Shown: positions 5,166-6,387 of the stretch, one piece after another
Position numbering within the stretch: the stretch's first letter is position 1
How the letters are laid out: every line of letters begins with the position of its first letter
Assembly: GCA_947487925.1 (NCBI GenBank)
Contig: CANLCA010000174.1
Location: forward strand, 1 to 6,387
DNA from: Verrucomicrobiales bacterium
GTDB lineage: Bacteria; Verrucomicrobiota; Verrucomicrobiia; Limisphaerales; F1-80-MAGS106
Direction of reading: 5' to 3'
DNA length: 6,387 bases
Notes under the pieces: generated by a model
What the model was told of the DNA's origin: nothing
Databases searched by the model: none
The model's input: only the letters and a program-made list of their open reading frames with translations
Made by a program: the position numbers and the translations under genes

Positions 5166-6387
5166 ATGCGGCCGTTGCACAACAATTTAGCAGGGCGCCT
5201 GCTGCGCTGGTTGGGGGATGCTCTTCATGACCATCCGAGCTGGTTTCTGTATCCTCAGGCGCTGCTGACGCTCGGTTGCATCGCCACAATCGTCAGCCAC
5301 CTCCAGTTCAGCGCAAAACGCAGCGATCTGGTCTCCGCTGACGTGCAATACCAAAGAGACTTCCTCGCATTCAAGAAGGAATTCAAATCACAAGACAGCA
5401 TCGTCGCCGTGGTGGAAAGCGGCAACCCCGATAAGAATCGGCAGTTCGTGGAGCGTTTGGTGGCGCGACTCCAAGTCGAAACCAGGCTTTTCAAGAACAT
5501 CTACTACAAGGGAGATCTCAAGCTGATGGGGTCCAAGTCCCTCTTGTTCTTGCCGGAAGAAAGTTTGGAGGAACTGCGCGAATCTCTCCACAAAAACCTG
5601 TCCTTGATCCAAACCTTCTTCCAATGCAGCAACCTCAACGGCCTGTTCGAGGCCGTCAACCGCCAGTTCCGATCCTTTTCGGTCCCGGAAGCGGCTGATT
5701 CGTCCTCCGAGTCTTTCGCCCGCGCACTCCCCACATTGCGACGAGTCGTGGATCTGGCGGCCGAGACTCTTCTGCAATCCACCAACGTTCCCGCGCCAGG
5801 GATCACGGCGCTCTTTGTCGATCAACGAGGCGGGGATCGACATGGCCTGTATCTGACGTTCGCGGGGGGACAGATTTATGCGGTGGTCGTCCACGCCAGG
5901 AGCGCGGGCTGCGAAGTCGAAGCCATCACTAGGCTCCGGGAACTCGTGCGGATCACTCAGGACGAAGTTTCCGGAGTCAACGCCGGGATTACAGGCGAAC
6001 CGGTTCTGGAACTCGACGAAATGCGCCAAGCGCGGCACGACACGGATGTGGCCGCTGTGGTCTCCCTGGTGCTATCAGGGCTCATTTTTGTTTATGGCTA
6101 CCACGAAGTTCGCCGACCTCTGATGGCCACGCTCGCCTTACTCGTCGGCATTGTCTACACACTCGGTTTTGCGACCCTCGCCGTTGGGCAGTTGAACATT
6201 CTCAGCATCACGTTGGTGCCCATGCTCATCGGCATGGCCATCGACTTCGGTGTCCATTTGATCGCGCGTTACGAAGAGGAGCTCCGGCGAGGCAGCAATG
6301 AGCGCATGGCGATCAGAAAATCGGTGTCCTTTACCGGCATCGGGATTTTCAGCAGCGGGTTCACGACGGCGGGCGCTTTCTTTGCGA
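5166..6387 (+). CDS. RND/MMPL-family exporter, HpnN-like, 3'-truncated by the window end
   Basis: The frame is open from ATG 5166 to the last base and encodes 407 residues plus one base. An in-frame TGA at 5139-5141 with no other start codon between fixes the start. It begins MRPLHNNLAGRLLRWLGD. TM1 is about residues 27-46. Residues 47-290 form a periplasmic domain with the family's SLLFLPEESLEEL-type segment (125-137) and an ITGEPVLELDE segment (275-285) before TM2. TM2 is about 293-311, TM3 317-339, TM4 342-366, and TM5 begins near 389. TM4 carries the RND/MMPL hallmark GMAIDFG (356-362, acidic residue D360), followed by RYEEELRRG. HpnN-type proteins are about 850-900 residues, so about half is present. 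Known for the family: proton-driven inner-membrane export of lipids or other hydrophobic compounds; HpnN moves hopanoids to the outer membrane. No hopanoid gene is visible, so the substrate is open and no symbol is given. Confidence 0.92.
   Translation, partial: MRPLHNNLAGRLLRWLGDALHDHPSWFLYPQALLTLGCIATIVSHLQFSAKRSDLVSADVQYQRDFLAFKKEFKSQDSIVAVVESGNPDKNRQFVERLVARLQVETRLFKNIYYKGDLKLMGSKSLLFLPEESLEELRESLHKNLSLIQTFFQCSNLNGLFEAVNRQFRSFSVPEAADSSSESFARALPTLRRVVDLAAETLLQSTNVPAPGITALFVDQRGGDRHGLYLTFAGGQIYAVVVHARSAGCEVEAITRLRELVRITQDEVSGVNAGITGEPVLELDEMRQARHDTDVAAVVSLVLSGLIFVYGYHEVRRPLMATLALLVGIVYTLGFATLAVGQLNILSITLVPMLIGMAIDFGVHLIARYEEELRRGSNERMAIRKSVSFTGIGIFSSGFTTAGAFFA

Noticed and set aside
5388..6038. 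Minus-strand ORF of 216 codons opposite the transporter
   Set aside because: It is antisense to the periplasmic domain of the RND protein, whose frame is open for over 1200 bases with family motifs; the shadow has none.
5166..6387. Assigning the symbol hpnN to the transporter
   Set aside because: Only the N-terminal half is present and no hopanoid biosynthesis gene is visible; related MMPL families share the same motifs.

Overview
The window looks like chromosomal DNA from a Verrucomicrobia/Planctomycetes-type (PVC superphylum) bacterium, most like the Pedosphaera/Limisphaerales side of Verrucomicrobia. This rests on gene content: a DUF1501 protein, a very large secreted protein with Ig-like domains and a GLYxW-type repeat region ending in a short 'LNWP...LExSxxLxxW...FFRV' module, and an HpnN-like RND/MMPL transporter. 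The DNA is GC-rich. The lineage is an inference from protein style, not from a marker gene.

Layout. (1) 1-1148, plus strand: the 3' part of a DUF1501 gene whose N-terminus lies before the window. (2) 1149-1351: a convergent intergenic gap with two inverted repeats but no convincing terminator. (3) 1352-4879, minus strand: one 1175-residue secreted protein. It has a signal peptide, a DUF642/carbohydrate-binding-like jelly roll, six Ig-like domains, seven repeats of about 53 residues that probably form a beta-propeller, and a short C-terminal module. (4) 4880-5165: the divergent intergenic region. It holds a perfect 16-bp tandem duplication, two copies of a 12-bp word and a short dyad. (5) 5166-6387, plus strand: the first 407 residues of an RND/MMPL-family exporter of the HpnN-like type, cut by the window end. 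This gene is easy to miss because it has no stop codon inside the window.

The three genes do not form an operon: gene 1 and gene 2 converge, and gene 2 and gene 3 diverge. Nothing in the sequence ties them into one pathway. All three types are typical of the envelope or secreted proteome of PVC bacteria. I found no RNA gene, CRISPR array, intact insertion sequence or recognisable defence or biosynthetic cluster. The points most worth a second look are the architecture of the 1175-residue protein and the small repeats upstream of the transporter, one of which overlaps its ribosome-binding region.
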